A stretch of 64,000 bases of DNA from an uncultured Rothia sp. (GCA_946221065.1 CAMIIO010000011.1:1-64000); one strand, 5' to 3'. Positions 14,500 through 22,302 are shown, numbered from the stretch's first letter. Notes: generated by a model from the letters alone, not told the origin. Numbers and translations are program-made.

Positions 14500-15435
14500 T
14501 TACCCCTGGATATTTCTAAAAAAGGACGAGCCTGCACCACCTTCAGGCACTTTCCGGCCACGAACCGCAGCTTCCTCAGCCCGAGCTTGCGTCATCTTCG
14601 CTACTTGTTCCCACTGCTGCGCATGCTTCTGCCATCGAGCCACCTCAGCCTCTAAATCTTCTATTCTGTCCTGGCTTGCCTGCACCAGCTGGAACCGCTG
14701 ATTTACGGAATCTTGGTATCTTCTTTCCCTCTCAGCTATTTGAGAAGCGTAAAACTCCGTAGAACGCTCTGCGGCTTTTTCCAGCTCCCTGACACGTTGC
14801 CGAAGCTCTTTAACTGTTTCTTGGTCGTTAGCGTGGGCAAGGGTTCGTGCTCGCCGCTGAATATACGCATCCAAGTAACGCTCCCGAGACTCCACCCGCT
14901 CCTTAGCTTGTTTCACCTGCTCACACAGTTCCTCATAAGCACCCACCTTCTGCGCATACACCGCATAATCAGCAGCAGATAGCCCGCTGCTAAAAGGAGT
15001 CTTCTTCTCGGCGGTTGATGGCTTGATTGCCTCCGCGGTATGCAGATGTAAAAGAGCGGCCCCGAAGGCTTGCGCTAGCCTTTCGCGTTCTTCCCTGCTG
15101 ATCTTGCCGCTGGTGAAACAGTAACCCATCTCTTGCAATAAGTCCGGTACAAGCTGTTGGGGATTCTCTTGCAGGTAAGCACGTAGGTCTGCTTTACGGG
15201 GTCTCTGATAGACGGTAACGACTTTAGGTTCAGGATGGGGCTGAGTGTGCTCGGTGTCTTTGATGATGCGCACCGGGGTTCCGGTTTCTTGGGCGTATTT
15301 ACGGTGAGCCGCTGCGTATTTACGGCAGTTATCCGAGCAATAAATCGGGGTGCGCCCTCGGCCGTGTGTGTAGGTGAATTCTTCTTGACAGTGGGGGCAG
15401 GTACTGGTGATGAGTACTTGTTCAGGGCGGGTCAT
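14500..15435 (-). CDS. Zinc-finger/coiled-coil protein next to oriT-like box
   Basis: A 311-aa protein. Residues about 10-40 form a treble-clef-like zinc finger (STCPHCQEEF, then YCSDNCRKYAAAHRKY). A predicted globular region with YQRPRKADLRAYLQENPQQL follows. From about residue 165 to 290 it is a long charged coiled coil (ELCEQVKQAKERVESRERYL and similar heptads). Its start lies 37 bp from the oriT-like box, reading away from it, exactly where the relaxase sits at the other copy (48683). A relaxosome accessory or mobilisation role is therefore inferred. I do not recognise a named family. Confidence 0.5.
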   Translation of the reverse strand: MTRPEQVLITSTCPHCQEEFTYTHGRGRTPIYCSDNCRKYAAAHRKYAQETGTPVRIIKDTEHTQPHPEPKVVTVYQRPRKADLRAYLQENPQQLVPDLLQEMGYCFTSGKISREERERLAQAFGAALLHLHTAEAIKPSTAEKKTPFSSGLSAADYAVYAQKVGAYEELCEQVKQAKERVESRERYLDAYIQRRARTLAHANDQETVKELRQRVRELEKAAERSTEFYASQIAERERRYQDSVNQRFQLVQASQDRIEDLEAEVARWQKHAQQWEQVAKMTQARAEEAAVRGRKVPEGGAGSSFFRNIQG

Positions 15436-15471
15436 GCCCTAAATTTTATATCGTCATGTCGTTTTTATAGT

Positions 15472-15526
15472 TATGAATCATTCACAATACGCATTCCTGA
15501 CTTATTGGATGCATGAGGTGTGACGA
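15472..15526. other. oriT-like conserved box, copy 1
   Basis: This 55-bp stretch matches the complement of 48603-48657; the last 36 bases are identical. It contains a small inverted repeat (GCATTCC...GGATGC). In the second copy it lies 26 bp upstream of the TrwC-type relaxase gene, where origins of transfer usually are, so this is a candidate nic region. Function is inferred from position. Confidence 0.55.
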
Positions 15527-15969
15527 CAAATAGAGCAACTAGAGCGAGGTTTATGCGCGCGTTGCCGCGAGTGAATGTAGGGAGGAGGAACGACGACTGG
15601 AAGGAACGAGAGGTCATCAACGCTGTGCGCACAGACCGAGAGAAAGGAGCTCATGGAGTCCGGAACGGCAGTGACGCGATTTTGCACAAGAGGCCAGGCT
15701 GTGTGCACCAATAACGAAAAGATGATCGAGTGGTGGGGGAGCTTGCGGAGGAAACATGAGAGCGTCTTTGAGATCGCAGGTGTACATCAGCGCTGAACGG
15801 CGGTGTGTGCAACCTGTGGACAGCAGCAACCAGGAAACGTGCGAGAAACGAGCACAAGTGGCACTGGTGCTGTCCATTCTCAGGTTGTGCGCTACCGTAA
15901 AGTGTGCCGACTGTGTAAAATCGAAAGCGCGAAAGCCCTCCGGTTCTAAAGACTAGCCGGAGGGCTTTC
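15527..15969 (+). ncRNA. Candidate structured noncoding RNA, copy 1
   Basis: No convincing ORF. In the same order and spacing as 48241-48602 (opposite strand) it carries a hairpin TGCACA...TGTGTGCA (15683-15707) preceded by a conserved GCGATTT. It also has a stem GGACAGCA/TGCTGTCC (15818-15825 with 15868-15875), a 23-bp box GACTGTGTAAAATCG..AGCGCG (15909-15931) with one mismatch between copies, and a terminator. Primary sequence between these elements has diverged while the pairing is kept, which suggests a functional RNA rather than a relic. Confidence 0.5.
15931..15969 (+). terminator. Intrinsic terminator of the noncoding locus
   Basis: GAAAGCCCTCCGG (15931-15943) pairs perfectly with CCGGAGGGCTTTC (15957-15969) around a 13-nt loop, at the end of the candidate RNA. 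The equivalent position in the second copy has an unrelated but equally strong hairpin (48241-48270). Confidence 0.75.
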
Positions 15970-15999
15970 CTTGCGTTGGTGACCGCTAGGTTTGTGTTT

Positions 16000-16242
16000 C
16001 TAGAGGTGCCACCTCATTTCATCAGTGAAACAAGTAGGCTCAGCATTTTCAGACCACTGGAGACGGATATATTTATACTCATCCGCAGAGAGTTCTCTCC
16101 CTAACTCGCGCTCCATATCTGCTTCACCCCAGTACCCACACCCGACCAGACCGAACCGCTGAGCTAACGCGGTGATGAGATTCAAAGCTTGAACTTCATC
16201 GCACATAGTTGAAACTATCTCGTGCATTTCTTTCTCATTCAT
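16000..16242 (-). CDS. Hypothetical plasmid protein (80 aa)
   Basis: From ATG 16242 the product starts MNEKEMHEIVSTMCDEVQAL and continues ITALAQRFGLVGCGYWGEAD, ending FTDEMRWHL. It is acidic and probably all-helical with no known motif. The ATG lies within the end of the preceding gene (ATGA overlap at 16235-16242), so the two are translationally coupled. A longer in-frame extension to 16449 would overlap the neighbour and is less likely. Function unknown. Confidence 0.5.
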   Translation of the reverse strand: MNEKEMHEIVSTMCDEVQALNLITALAQRFGLVGCGYWGEADMERELGRELSADEYKYIRLQWSENAEPTCFTDEMRWHL

Positions 16243-16561
16243 CGTCTTCTGCATCTTCCTCTTCGTTCCATTCGGTGTAATACACCAGCTCGTCATCTTC
16301 CTCATAAATCTCTTCGATACTTGCCCCGTAGACTGCAAGACATAAAGCCTGTGCCCTTTCTTCTTCCCCGACATAAAAGGCACCAAAATCGAAATACCAG
16401 CCCTTAGTGATACATTCACCGGTTTGGGAATCAATACGAAAATTATCAAGGTCTTGATTCATACAATCGTTCGTATCCTGATGCACAGAACAGGATTCCC
16501 TGGGCTGGGTGGGGTATGTATGAACAGGCAATAGCGGTTCACTAAAACGCTCATCAAACAT
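16235..16561 (-). CDS. Hypothetical acidic plasmid protein
   Basis: A frame from ATG 16561 (MFDERFSEPLLPVHTYP) or ATG 16462 (MNQDLDNFRIDSQTGE) encodes a protein with GWYFDFGAFYVGEEERAQAL and a very acidic C-terminus (EEDAEDDE). The acidic tail is reminiscent of DNA-mimic or antirestriction-like proteins, but I see no specific family match. It is coupled to the downstream 80-aa gene. The start is uncertain because neither ATG has a strong ribosome binding site. Confidence 0.45.
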   Translation of the reverse strand: MFDERFSEPLLPVHTYPTQPRESCSVHQDTNDCMNQDLDNFRIDSQTGECITKGWYFDFGAFYVGEEERAQALCLAVYGASIEEIYEEDDELVYYTEWNEEEDAEDDE

Positions 16562-16599
16562 CTTTGTGGTCTTTCTTCTTAGAGGTAATTTTGGGGATT

Positions 16600-16623
16600 G
16601 GGGCAAACCTTTCGGTTTGCCCC
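16600..16623 (-). terminator. Terminator hairpin between hypothetical genes
   Basis: GGGGCAAACC and GGTTTGCCCC pair perfectly around TTTC, between the 16638-17000 gene and the downstream pair. It could end the upstream transcript or separate two operons. Confidence 0.65.
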
Positions 16624-16637
16624 AACCGTCCTCAGGT

Positions 16638-17000
16638 TTAGGACAATTCGTTATCCAAATATTCAAAAGTGGCGAGTGAACTCATCAAAATATGAAAACG
16701 AATTTCAACCGGCAACCACTGCGGAATATCCCGACCACCACGAGCCCGGTCTAACCTGAACGTGATTCTCGCTGGTGTATGCTCTTCGGCAAACCACACC
16801 ATCTGCCCCACAACAAGACGACCAAGAACAGCGGGAATATCTGAAACCTGAGCACCACATTTTTGGTCATCTCGAACCAAAAACAATTCAATACTGGCTA
16901 CTTCAAAATCCCCCGGTTGCATCTGCTCTTTGGCAGGGTCATTGACACTCACTGAGATTTCTAAAGTGTTGAAATCTGCAACCTTTTCTACATCAGACAT
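16638..17000 (-). CDS. Hypothetical plasmid protein (120 aa)
   Basis: ATG 17000 is preceded by AGAAAGGATACATCAC. The product begins MSDVEKVADFNTLEISVSVN and continues with FEVASIELFLVRDDQKCG, ARITFRLDRARGGRDIPQWL and VEIRFHILMSSLATFEYL. It looks like a soluble beta-rich protein. I do not recognise it. It lies in the same direction as the two hypothetical genes downstream, between the noncoding locus and the coiled-coil/HNH pair. Confidence 0.5.
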   Translation of the reverse strand: MSDVEKVADFNTLEISVSVNDPAKEQMQPGDFEVASIELFLVRDDQKCGAQVSDIPAVLGRLVVGQMVWFAEEHTPARITFRLDRARGGRDIPQWLPVEIRFHILMSSLATFEYLDNELS

Positions 17001-17070
17001 GTGATGTATCCTTTCTCTTGGGAGAAGTTCAAAATCCTTACTGAACATTCGGCTTGAACTTCTTTTCGGT

Positions 17071-17099
17071 GGCGGGAACACACAACGTGTGTTCCCGCC
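17071..17099. terminator. Terminator hairpin
   Basis: GGCGGGAACACAC and GTGTGTTCCCGCC pair perfectly around AAC and are followed by ATTTTTTA on the plus strand. It lies about 70 bp upstream of the 16638-17000 gene and would end a rightward transcript. Confidence 0.7.
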
Positions 17100-17581
17100 A
17101 TTTTTTATCTCCGCCGATAAAACATCAGTGGCACGGTGCACCTAGCGTGTCTACCAAGGCGGCCCGTGTGCCGTTTGGCGAAGCAAAGAAAAATGAACGC
17201 ATCACGCCCAAAGTGCAACCCGCACGGGTGGCAGGGCATCACTTTTTATGAGGAAATAAGCGACGAAGGAGCGCCGAATAAAAAGGGGATAACTGCCACT
17301 GCGAGGAACGAGCAGTTGCACGACGGCGGCGTTCATTATCTTTGTCGTAGACCAAACGGCAGAAAGAACACCGCGTGATCGTGCCGGCCATCAGCATGAG
17401 GCCGAAATGAGGCTGGGGGTGTCCGGCACGAGAACCTGCGGTGTGAAAAGGTGCTGTCAGATGCGCTTGCGCAGATGCCCTTTTCCCTAGGATTTTTTCT
17501 CTATTAATCGGCCGATGTAAAAGATAGAATTAAACGTAAGAACGAACAGTATTCCTCGACCACCAAAAGGATTTCCCCGTC
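17100..17581. other. Intergenic region without a supported gene
   Basis: Short frames (for example GTG 17148 to 17251) lack convincing codon use or ribosome sites. A GTGCCGG...CCGGCAC inverted repeat at about 17378-17428 and an A/T-rich stretch before 17582, which probably carries the promoter of the coiled-coil gene, are the only structures I see. Confidence 0.35.
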
Positions 17582-17968
17582 ATGGCAGAACGCAAAAGCA
17601 CCCGCGCTATCAACGCCCGTAAAAAAGCATTGGAGGCAGCACGAGCCTTCCAAGAACGCGAAGAACGTCTGCTGGCCTTAGCGGAAGACTTCTTCAAGAT
17701 CTTTGAGTCTAATGGTTCGGCTGCGATTGAAAAGAAGATCGCGGAGCATGAGGCCAAGATTGAAGAACTGCGTGAACAATTGGTTCAAGTTGAGAAAGAT
17801 TCTGAGGCTGAACAAGCGAAGGTCATCGCACGGTTCAAAGAAGAGAGCGTGAACAATTTAGAGATCGCCTCGCGTCTTGACCTCTCAACAGGCGATGTCC
17901 GTAGACTCGGAAAATTAAACCCTTCCACCATCGAATCAGATGAGGGAAACGAAAACGCTCCTGCTTAG
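17582..17968 (+). CDS. Coiled-coil/HTH protein paired with HNH gene
   Basis: A 128-aa protein. It has a basic start (AERKSTRAINARKKALEAAR), a long coiled coil (about residues 20-80, with LALAEDFFKIFESNGSAAIE and HEAKIEELREQLVQVEKDSE), and a sigma-like helix-turn-helix (FKEESVNNLEIASRLDLSTG, then DVRRL). It converges with an HNH gene, their stops overlapping by four bases. The same pair in the same arrangement occurs at 47146-48121. The DNA-binding end and proximity to a mobilisation locus suggest a relaxosome or plasmid-control role; inference only. Confidence 0.6.
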   Translation: MAERKSTRAINARKKALEAARAFQEREERLLALAEDFFKIFESNGSAAIEKKIAEHEAKIEELREQLVQVEKDSEAEQAKVIARFKEESVNNLEIASRLDLSTGDVRRLGKLNPSTIESDEGNENAPA

Positions 17969-18444
17969 AAAAGTGTTTCTTGAGCTTCATCCAGTTCACG
18001 AATAAAACGCTGCACTAACTCATGGTCATAACCCTCTGCAAGAACAGCATCACGTAAGGAACGTGCCGCATCGGCGCGTTCCTTTTTCGAACCAGTACGA
18101 AGAGCCTGAAAATTAGAACGACCCCGCTCCGAACGCTCCACCATATTCACAGAATGATCCCCAAGCTGTAGATGCGTCGAATCATCCCCGGTAGCTTTCA
18201 CACACAACGGGTTATCACACCGATGAAGAACATACTCATCCGCTTCTAACTCTCTACTCAAAACGAGTTGCAGAGCGAAACGATGAGCACGAAACACACG
18301 CCCCTTACCCGTAACCAGGTCTTTCACCCAAAACCGGCCATACCCGTCATCACCGACAGCACCACACCAGAGCCAACAATGATGCGTAGCCTCGCCTTTC
18401 ACCACGAAAGAGAAAAAACGTTCCTCGACAGAACGACCACTCAT
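17965..18444 (-). CDS. HNH_3-type endonuclease
   Basis: A 159-aa protein with HHCWLWCGAVGDDGYGRFW, then FRAHRFALQLVL, VLHRCDNPLCVKATGDDSTH and LQLGDHSVNMVERSERGRSN. This is the full HNH_3 pattern (W..G..DGYGRF, HR.A, LH.CDNP.CV, HL..G....N...R.RG) of small free-standing homing-type nucleases. A helical C-terminal extension follows. ATG 18444 has GAGAGGGGAATGC upstream. It forms a convergent pair with the coiled-coil gene. The intact counterpart of 47146-47630. The role in this context is unknown. Confidence 0.7.
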   Translation of the reverse strand: MSGRSVEERFFSFVVKGEATHHCWLWCGAVGDDGYGRFWVKDLVTGKGRVFRAHRFALQLVLSRELEADEYVLHRCDNPLCVKATGDDSTHLQLGDHSVNMVERSERGRSNFQALRTGSKKERADAARSLRDAVLAEGYDHELVQRFIRELDEAQETLF

Positions 18445-18566
18445 GCATTCCCCTCTCTCTTCTCTTTGGCCTCTATCTTAAAGTGCTGGAGACAATACGC
18501 CACGACGTCGAAGATGGAGAAATCCGACTCGAGAGGAACAGGGATAGCAGGATATTTGGGGTGAGG
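18441..18566 (-). pseudogene. UmuD-like C-terminal fragment
   Basis: An open frame reads PKYPAIPVPLESDFSIFDVV, then AYCLQHFKI and an unrelated tail ending at the HNH start codon. It closely matches the C-terminus of the UmuD-like protein at 19038-19400 (PKYPVIPVPPESEFSIFGVV, then TYCLHKPI). A duplicated, 5'-deleted relic. Confidence 0.6.
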
Positions 18567-18713
18567 TCATCTGGTCGGCAAAATACACCGCAGTACCTAC
18601 GCTTTGGAGTAGTTCCCATAGCGTCGAATATATAATTGGTATAGCCCTCTCGCGGACTCCCGCGGACACACTCTCAGATGAATTAGCCGCGAGTGTAGTC
18701 CTTGAGGGGGGTG

Positions 18714-18836
18714 ATGGCTGTGGAGAAAAAGGCAAAGAAAAATAGCCCTAACGGTATCGCGTGGTTAGCGGCCGCCGCGATGCTCATTAAGGCTATTGCA
18801 GAGCTTTTGAAATCTATCGAACCGTTTATTCGATAG
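18714..18836 (+). CDS. 40-aa amphipathic peptide, leaderless bacteriocin or toxin candidate
   Basis: ATG 18714 follows the strong purine-rich sequence CTTGAGGGGGGTG. The product starts MAVEKKAKKNSPNGIAWL, continues AAAAMLIKAIAELLKSIE and ends PFIR. It has a lysine-rich start and a single amphipathic hydrophobic helix, without a signal peptide. That profile fits leaderless bacteriocins, phenol-soluble-modulin-like peptides or type I toxins. It lies alone between umuD relics. The peptide class is inferred from composition only. Confidence 0.5.
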   Translation: MAVEKKAKKNSPNGIAWLAAAAMLIKAIAELLKSIEPFIR

Positions 18837-19037
18837 TTCACAGCAAGGGGTAAGTTCGGCAGATGGTACCTGTCGGGCTTGCCCCGCTCTGATGCTGTCT
18901 CTCAGATATGTAACTAATTATATCTGAATTGCTGATTTTGGCTAGAACTTTGGGATGGTTTGAAGACTGTCAGCTTTAGAAAAAAGGTACACAATAAATT
19001 CAGGAAAATACTCTCCTTTTTGCACCCCGATACTATT

Positions 19038-19400
19038 TTAGATTGGCTTATGTAAGCAATAGGTCACGACGCCGAAGATGGAAAACTCAGACTCAGGCGG
19101 CACAGGAATAACAGGGTACTTAGGGTTTTCGGGTAGCAACCAGCCCTGACCGTACCGATCTACGCCTAAACGTTTAACCGTGAACTCACCATCTAAAGAG
19201 GCGACGACAACTTCACCGGGCTGCGGTCTAATATAGCGGTCAACGATTATCTCATCTTGGTCATATATACCAGCGCTCTCCGTCGAGTCCCCATACACAC
19301 GGAAGAAAAACGTATTAGCCGGGTCTTTAATGAGCACCGCATTAAGATCGATTTGTGCCTGCCGTTAGTCCTGGGCAGGAGAGGGAAATTGAGAAACCAT
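19038..19400 (-). pseudogene. umuD: UmuD-like S24 peptidase with in-frame stop
   Basis: From ATG 19400 the frame reads MVSQFPSPAQD, then TAA (19365-19367), then RQAQIDLNAVLIKDPANTFF and FRVYGDSTESAGIYDQDEII. It continues GEFTVKRLGVDRYGQGWLL and ends at 19038. The S24/UmuD core is preserved: the serine in GDS and the lysine in TVKRL are at the catalytic dyad positions. The homologous gene at 45640 has a tyrosine codon where the stop lies here. UmuD processed by RecA joins UmuC in polymerase V, but no umuC is found in the window. Translation from an internal start could give a truncated product. Confidence 0.7.
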
Positions 19401-19514
19401 ACCCATGTATATAGGCCAAGGGTCTGACAAGATATGCACTTCTCGGAAACAGTGAGCCTATGAGCTGGGATAATGAAAGTGTTGCTCATCAGATAGGGGG
19501 CAACGGCGATTAGC

Positions 19515-19550
19515 CTAAGAGGCGTCACCGTCTCCGGTGGCGTCTCTTAG
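19515..19550. terminator. Terminator-like hairpin
   Basis: CTAAGAGGCGTCACC and GGTGGCGTCTCTTAG pair with two mismatches around GTCTCC, followed by CTTTTCG. It separates the umuD relic from the secreted protein locus. Confidence 0.6.
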
Positions 19551-19768
19551 CTTTTCGCATAAAATACGAGTTTCAGTGAGACAACGTGATGATTTCAAGG
19601 CTGTCACAACCAGCAAAACATAAAGATTACATCACAAATATACTGATTGTATTAAGTGTTGATAACGTCCCTTTTCATCCGCTCATTACGGTGAAGCCCT
19701 AGAGATAGGGCATCAATCAGTATCAAAGAAGATACAGCCCCCACAAATCTTCGTGGAAGGTAATCACC

Positions 19769-20354
19769 ATGAAACGAACCCTAGCAGTCGCCCCAGGCCT
19801 AACTCTCCTCATTATGGCTACCCCCCCACCCTCGCCTATGCTTCCCCGACAATGTCAGCACAGACCAATCACGCACAAGTAACATCAACATCCGCGCCTA
19901 TCCAAAGTCCGGCAATCGGCACCGAACAATGGAACCGCGACATAAAAAACTTCAAGATGAAGGTATTCTGACTGAGATTTCTCATACTTCAGATGACATC
20001 ACCTACCAGGTACACAGCAAAGAAGATAAAACAAAGATTTTGGGAACCTTCACCGTCACATCAGCCTATGCAGGTGCTGAACCTACTCCTGAAATCGGCG
20101 GAAAATTTAAAGGGGTCCACCCCGCTGTAGTGTTCAACCAAACAGACCAGAAAGCTCTCCAATCAGGTGGTACAGCTACCATGGCTGCGGCCTGGGCTGC
20201 AGCTCTCAGTAAAACCGTTGTTAGAAGTATTATTTCCGCTGATGTCATTTCGGGTATCGGTGGCACAGCTGCTGTTTATGTAGGTCAACATGGAGTTTGC
20301 CCGGGTGAAAAACCACTTATCGTACCTATTGGAGGAGGCGCTCATTGTGAGTAA
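19769..20354 (+). pseudogene. Secreted Cys-loop protein, frameshifted twice at homopolymers
   Basis: ATG 19769 behind GGAAGG encodes MKRTLAVAPGLTLLIMATPP, a signal peptide, until C7 (19824-19830). Removing one base continues TLAYASPTMSAQTNHAQVTS (signal end AYA-S). At A6 near 19946-19951 a second shift is needed to reach KKLQDEGILTEISHTSDDIT. The remaining protein ends in a hydrophobic glycine-rich part and HGVCPGEKPLIVPIGGGAHC. The total is about 195 aa with a predicted disulfide loop at the end. It overlaps a small membrane gene by eight bases. Bacteriocin candidate; phase-variable or mis-sequenced homopolymers are both possible. Confidence 0.5.
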
Positions 20355-20562
20355 TTTTCGCCGGATCGATAAGAAGAAGTTTGGGATTTTTAGTGTCGTC
20401 CTGTTGTTAGCGGTAGTTGCCCTTATCCGTGTTGAGTGGGCAATTATCTCCGCTCTCTTCGCTAATCCCTTACCTATTTTTATCGCGGTAGCAGTTATTT
20501 CCAGCGTGGTAGTTGGGGTGGTTGCTGGTAGATGGGCGAGACCTTCGTTATGGGTCAAGTAG
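20347..20562 (+). CDS. Small membrane protein, putative immunity partner (71 aa)
   Basis: GTG 20347 lies inside the end of the secreted-protein gene, with GGAGGAGGCG upstream. The product begins with a basic stretch (SNFRRIDKKKFG) and has two membrane helices (about residues 13-30 and 39-60), ending ARPSLWVK. Tight coupling to the secreted gene is typical of bacteriocin immunity or producer-protection proteins. The same pattern is seen at 14102-14455 and 9894-10860. Not recognised by sequence. Confidence 0.5.
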   Translation: MSNFRRIDKKKFGIFSVVLLLAVVALIRVEWAIISALFANPLPIFIAVAVISSVVVGVVAGRWARPSLWVK

Positions 20563-20591
20563 TGTTTTGCGGCGACGTTGGTTCGAAACAA

Positions 20592-20626
20592 GTGGTGGGG
20601 TCCCACAAATTGTGAAACCCCACCAC
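20592..20626. terminator. Terminator after secreted/membrane pair
   Basis: GTGGTGGGGT and ACCCCACCAC with an inner ACAA/TTGT form a strong hairpin 30 bp past the membrane gene stop. Confidence 0.7.
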
Positions 20627-20662
20627 CTGCTTGATGCGTTGTGTTTTTCGATTTCTGAATTC

Positions 20663-20791
20663 TTATGAATAATCCTCATTAGCTACGGGGTATTGACCTG
20701 CTACTCGATTCAAATTGACGAATTCTCGATAATTACCGCTAGATTTTAAACCATCAATCTTTTCTTGAACTTTTTCCTGATAAGGGTACAT
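20663..20791 (-). pseudogene. 5-aminolevulinate synthase-like N-terminal fragment
   Basis: ATG 20791 behind TTTAGGAGAGAAAT encodes 42 residues: MYPYQEKVQEKIDGLKSSGN, then YREFVNLNRVAGQYPVANE. The YR.F.(D/N)L.R.AG..P pattern is the start of ALA synthase/alpha-oxoamine synthase proteins, which are about 400 aa. The frame ends in GAGGATTATTCATAAG, which matches the IS5-like terminal repeat, so the gene appears to be cut by an IS end. Only the start region and its ribosome site remain. Confidence 0.5.
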
Positions 20792-20818
20792 ATTTCTCTC
20801 CTAAATATTGTTGTGAGG

Positions 20819-21973
20819 TTAGGTATTTGAGGTAGAAACTGAGAAAAGTCTGATTCGAATGATGTGCAAAATAACTGCCACAATTATTGGTACTACTGCT
20901 AGAAGAGGAAGAGAAAGACCGGTAAATCCCGCGCTGATTGCAAGTGCCCCCAGCGCGGAACCTACTGCCGCTCCCAAGTAGTTAGCAGAAGAATTAGCCG
21001 CAACGGCGGTCGTACCGTCATCTGGATTAGTTGCTAACAAGGTATGTTGTTGCGGCGCTAAAGAAGACCACCCAAGCATGCCCCACGTGAGTAGCATCAG
21101 AAGAGTTATCGTCGCATTTGAAATTAGCCCCAGAAGAGTTAGAGAGATTGCTAAAGCGACCAAAATATAGGTAGTAATAGTTGTAGATTTTTGGGCTCGA
21201 TCCACAATTTTTCCGATAGACAACACGCCAATCGCTCCACCTAATCCCCATATCCAAATAGCTAGGGTTTGGTGGTTACTCAGCGTCGAAGCACTGAGTA
21301 CAGGGGAGATATAGGTGTAGAGACCGAGGGAAGCAATACCGGTCAGAAAGGTCACCGATATAATCAATAAATTGGGTGTTGCAGATATTGATTGCAACCG
21401 CGCAGTTAGATTCGGCGCATCAACATTTAGTATTTTTTCGCCCCGATGAAAACGGATTCCTATTAGAGCGAATACACCGATAAGGGTTATAAGCCCCATT
21501 GAAAACCGCCAAGAGGTTACTTGTGCAAGAAAGAGTCCTATGGGGACTCCAAAGACGGTGCCGATCGCAAGTCCAGCAAGAACCATAGAAAGAGCTTGCC
21601 CCCTTCGCTCGGGGACAACCATCGAGGCCGCTACAGAAGTAGATAGAGGTGAATATATTCCCGCTGCGGCTCCGGCTATGACGCGTGCAAGAAGGAATAT
21701 GAAGATATTCGGAGCGAATGCTGTAATGAGATTACCTATGGCAAATACGGTGAGCGCGATAGTTAGACCTCGTGCGGATTGTCTCCCGGCCGGACCAGCC
21801 CATAAGGGGCCAGAAATGGCATAAGCACCGGTAAAGGCTGTTACTCCCAGACCTACGAGGGCCTCTGAGGTCTCTAAATCTTTTGCCATAGTAGGCAAGA
21901 GCCCAGCGATGATGTATGCATCGAGTCCAAGGGCTATTGAACCGATGATGAAGGGCCAGATTCTTTTGAGCAT
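20819..21973 (-). CDS. MFS drug/metabolite exporter (DHA1 type)
   Basis: A 384-aa protein with about twelve membrane helices. It begins WPFIIGSIALGLDAYIIAGL and carries a motif A-like loop WAGPAGRQSARGL and a motif C-like ARVIAGAAAGIYSPLSTSVA. It resembles the CmlR/AraJ-type DHA1 exporters that expel antibiotics or sugars. The gene lies 23 bp downstream of an ArsR-family repressor, forming one operon controlled by the operator at 22313-22365. The substrate cannot be told from the sequence. It starts at ATG 21973. Confidence 0.85.
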   Translation of the reverse strand: MLKRIWPFIIGSIALGLDAYIIAGLLPTMAKDLETSEALVGLGVTAFTGAYAISGPLWAGPAGRQSARGLTIALTVFAIGNLITAFAPNIFIFLLARVIAGAAAGIYSPLSTSVAASMVVPERRGQALSMVLAGLAIGTVFGVPIGLFLAQVTSWRFSMGLITLIGVFALIGIRFHRGEKILNVDAPNLTARLQSISATPNLLIISVTFLTGIASLGLYTYISPVLSASTLSNHQTLAIWIWGLGGAIGVLSIGKIVDRAQKSTTITTYILVALAISLTLLGLISNATITLLMLLTWGMLGWSSLAPQQHTLLATNPDDGTTAVAANSSANYLGAAVGSALGALAISAGFTGLSLPLLAVVPIIVAVILHIIRIRLFSVSTSNT

Positions 21974-21996
21974 TTTAGTCTCTTCTAGTGGGTGGC

Positions 21997-22302
21997 TTAC
22001 GTATGTTTGATGATGTTTTCCAGTAATCCTGGGAATCTCTTCTCTAGGTCCTGAGTTCGCAGGGAAATCATGCAGGTTCGTCCTTCGCCTCTGGAACGAG
22101 TGATTCCTGCTTCTCGTAGGATTCTGGTGTGGTAGGTCAGGGTTGATCGCGGCATGCCTTCGGCTAAGGTGAGGCTGTCATGTTCTTGGTTATCTTTGAG
22201 CCGTTTGACCATTTCTAAGCGGGTGGGATCGCTGAGAGCGGAGAAAATGCGTGCCAGCATAAATTCTTCGGGGTTGGGATGTTGGTAGGTGTGGGGGCTC
22301 AA
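21997..22302 (-). CDS. ArsR-family transcriptional repressor
   Basis: A 101-aa winged-helix protein: ARIFSALSDPTRLEMVKRL, the TLAEGMPRSTLTYHTRILRE recognition region, then ITRSRGEGRTCMISLRTQDL. It lacks the metal-binding cysteine pair of arsenic or cadmium sensors (one isolated Cys), so it probably senses an organic ligand. It is the first gene of an operon with the MFS exporter. A perfect inverted repeat (CAATCGTGCAG/CTGCACGATTG) directly upstream is the probable operator. Confidence 0.85.
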   Translation of the reverse strand: MSPHTYQHPNPEEFMLARIFSALSDPTRLEMVKRLKDNQEHDSLTLAEGMPRSTLTYHTRILREAGITRSRGEGRTCMISLRTQDLEKRFPGLLENIIKHT

